Source: Bacteroidales bacterium (GTDB taxonomy: Bacteria > Bacteroidota > Bacteroidia > Bacteroidales > UBA932). Taken from it: a stretch of 7,630 bases of DNA. The stretch lies in contig JAHDRO010000336.1 of the NCBI GenBank assembly GCA_018433265.1, forward strand, positions 1 to 7,630, read 5' to 3'. The position numbers were made by a program, and so were the translations under genes. Below, one piece after another: positions 6,260 to 7,630 of the stretch. A model generated the notes under the pieces. That model was not told the origin of the DNA, did not search any database, and was given only the letters and a program-made list of their open reading frames with translations. Positions within the stretch are counted from its first letter, which is position 1, and the number at the start of each line of letters is the position of its first letter.

Positions 6260-6679
6260 ATGAAGAAACTGGATATATACATCGCCATTGTGGTTGTCCT
6301 GATTCTGCTTCTTATATTCTTCACAGATCCGCAGAATCTGCTGAGGATTGTAATTTATCTTGCTATTGTTTTTGGTCTTTATTTTGCTGCTTACTTTAAA
6401 AGGTTGAGAGAAAGAAGAAAAGATTGGGACATATCCAATCGAGGACTCATCTTTTTAATATGTGGTCATGTTTTCATCACAATGCTTTTTATTGCATCAA
6501 GGGGACTTGACAAAACTGATGACTGGGTAGTCTCTGTCGGAGAATTCATCCTTTATATATCTTTGATGGTAGTCTTTTCAATGCTGGTCATTTGCAAGTG
6601 CGTTGAACGTCATTATTACAATGAAAGCAACAAGAATAGTGATGAAGCTATCCGAAGTGATGAGAAAGATCAGAAATAA
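6260..6679 (+). CDS. Small four-TM membrane protein of unknown function
   Basis: The 139-residue product is not recognised. Hydrophobic segments lie at about 5-22, 27-45, 62-79 and 92-112, suggesting four membrane helices. A short basic loop (KRLRERRKDW, 47-56) follows helix 2, which by the positive-inside rule places the loop and both termini in the cytoplasm. The C-terminal tail from about 115 is hydrophilic and rich in Asn, Ser, Asp, Glu and Lys, ending KDQK. There is no enzyme motif, no clear metal site and no signal peptide beyond helix 1. The gap to the MFS gene is 57 bp and contains a dyad and a promoter-like box, so independent expression is plausible. It converges with the GH20 gene 45 bp downstream, with no terminator seen between them. 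A real gene is likely given its coherent topology and clean start. Confidence 0.72.
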   Translation: MKKLDIYIAIVVVLILLLIFFTDPQNLLRIVIYLAIVFGLYFAAYFKRLRERRKDWDISNRGLIFLICGHVFITMLFIASRGLDKTDDWVVSVGEFILYISLMVVFSMLVICKCVERHYYNESNKNSDEAIRSDEKDQK

Positions 6680-6724
6680 TTACTATAAAAGAACAGAAAG
6701 CGGGACCTTACCTGATTACTTAAG

Positions 6725-7630
6725 TCATCTTGCTGGCTTAATAAATTCGTTACGGCAATAATTCAACCCAATAGCGTCATATCTTTTGATCATGATTTTC
6801 ATGCGGTTCATAAATGAGGTATAGTCTCTGGATTCTTTTGGTGACCAGAGGACTTCTGATAAAGCAGCTGCTCGAGGATATGCCATATATTCAACATGTT
6901 CCGGTGTGGCTATATATTCTGTCCAGACATTCCCTTGACCACCGAGGATGAACTTGGTGTTTTCCGGTTTTATAGAAGCAGGGACAGGCTCAAACTCATA
7001 AACCTTTTTAAGAGACACATATCCACCAATTGCAATTGGTTCTGTAGCTCTGTCTCCCTGGTAATAATCCAGGTAGCAGTAACTTGTAGGGGCCATGACA
7101 ACATAATGTTGCTGATTAGCAGCAGCTATGCCACCCTCTTCTCCTCTCCATGACATTACTGCCGCATTTGGAGCGAGTCCACCTTCAAGAATTTCGTCCC
7201 AGCCTATAATTTTTCTCCCTTTGCCGTTTATATACTTTTCAATTCGCTGTGTGAAATAACTTTGCAGTTGATGCTCGTTCAAAAGACCTTCTTCTTTGAT
7301 GCGTTGCTGACATAATGGGCATTTTTGCCATTTAGTTTTTGGGCATTCATCGCCACCTATATGAATATAACTTGAAGGGAAAAGCTCTATGACCTCTTCA
7401 AGTACACCTTCAAGAAATTTAAAAGTACTATCTTTACCTGCACACATTACATCATCAAAAATCCCCCACGTGGTTGCAGTTTTATATGGGCCTCCGGTAC
7501 AACCCAAAAATGGATAAGCTGCAAGTGCTGCCAGGGCATGACCTGGCATTTCAATTTCAGGGACAACTGTAATATATCTATCTGCTGCATATTTGACGAT
7601 TTCTCTTATATCATCTTGAGTAAAATATCC
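6725..7630 (-). CDS. GH20 beta-N-acetylhexosaminidase, C-terminal part (5' end outside window)
   Basis: The final 301 codons are present, open to the right edge and ending in TGA at 6725-6727. An internal Met at 7549 is not the real start, since YFTQDDIREIVKYAADRY and PEIEMPGH upstream of and across it are typical GH20 barrel sequence. The catalytic pair sits in YIHIGGDECPK (Asp-Glu at residues 94-95 of the visible part): Asp positions the substrate 2-acetamido group and Glu is the acid/base. Aromatic pocket residues appear in GWDEILEGG, VMSWRG, YLDYYQ and GNVWTEY. GH20 enzymes remove terminal GlcNAc or GalNAc from chitin oligomers, glycoproteins or glycosphingolipids, and in Bacteroidota are usually periplasmic or surface-attached. 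The signal sequence and N-terminal GH20b domain would lie off the window. Two CxxC-like cysteines follow the active site (KCPLCQQ). Substrate and partners cannot be inferred here. Confidence 0.93.
   Translation of the reverse strand, partial: GYFTQDDIREIVKYAADRYITVVPEIEMPGHALAALAAYPFLGCTGGPYKTATTWGIFDDVMCAGKDSTFKFLEGVLEEVIELFPSSYIHIGGDECPKTKWQKCPLCQQRIKEEGLLNEHQLQSYFTQRIEKYINGKGRKIIGWDEILEGGLAPNAAVMSWRGEEGGIAAANQQHYVVMAPTSYCYLDYYQGDRATEPIAIGGYVSLKKVYEFEPVPASIKPENTKFILGGQGNVWTEYIATPEHVEYMAYPRAAALSEVLWSPKESRDYTSFMNRMKIMIKRYDAIGLNYCRNEFIKPAR

Noticed and set aside
6680..6724. Bidirectional terminator between the convergent genes
   Set aside because: No stem-loop with a T-tract is visible on either strand in this short gap.

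Overview
The window is AT-rich DNA with protein-coding genes on both strands and most likely comes from a member of the Bacteroidota. The main evidence is promoter-like elements of the form TAnnTTTG (the Bacteroidetes primary-sigma -7 box) ahead of several genes. In the best case a TTTG lies exactly 19 bp upstream. Shine-Dalgarno sequences are missing or weak at several starts. A GH20 beta-hexosaminidase and a large peptidoglycan glycosyltransferase with an added N-terminal region fit this assignment. It is an inference; no marker gene is present.

Layout. At the left edge, on the minus strand, is an incomplete gene for a VIT1/CCC1-type iron or manganese transporter with an N-terminal ferritin-like domain. 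It is divergent from a tryptophan-regulated unit on the plus strand. That unit has a Bacteroidetes-type promoter, a 24-codon leader peptide with three consecutive Trp codons, alternative RNA pairings, an intrinsic terminator, and then a TrpB2-type tryptophan synthase beta chain. Next is a 652-residue protein with an N-terminal membrane anchor, about 400 residues of probable AsmA-like periplasmic region and a C-terminal GT51 glycosyltransferase domain. A broken gene remnant follows (no start, one frameshift). Then come a 12-TM MFS_3 exporter, a small four-TM protein of unknown function behind an 11-bp perfect dyad that overlaps its promoter, and, convergent on the minus strand, the C-terminal 301 residues of a GH20 beta-N-acetylhexosaminidase.

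How the genes work together. The clearest functional unit is trpL plus attenuator plus trpB2: ribosome stalling at the Trp codons when charged tRNA-Trp is low should let transcription reach trpB2, which has no trpA beside it. The GT51 protein builds peptidoglycan glycan chains and the GH20 enzyme trims terminal N-acetylhexosamines, but they are separated and convergent, so no shared operon is implied. The most noteworthy items are the trp attenuator on an orphan trpB2 with an almost leaderless leader-peptide gene, the GT51 fusion architecture, the promoter-overlapping dyad at 6235-6259, and the decaying gene at 4528-4817.
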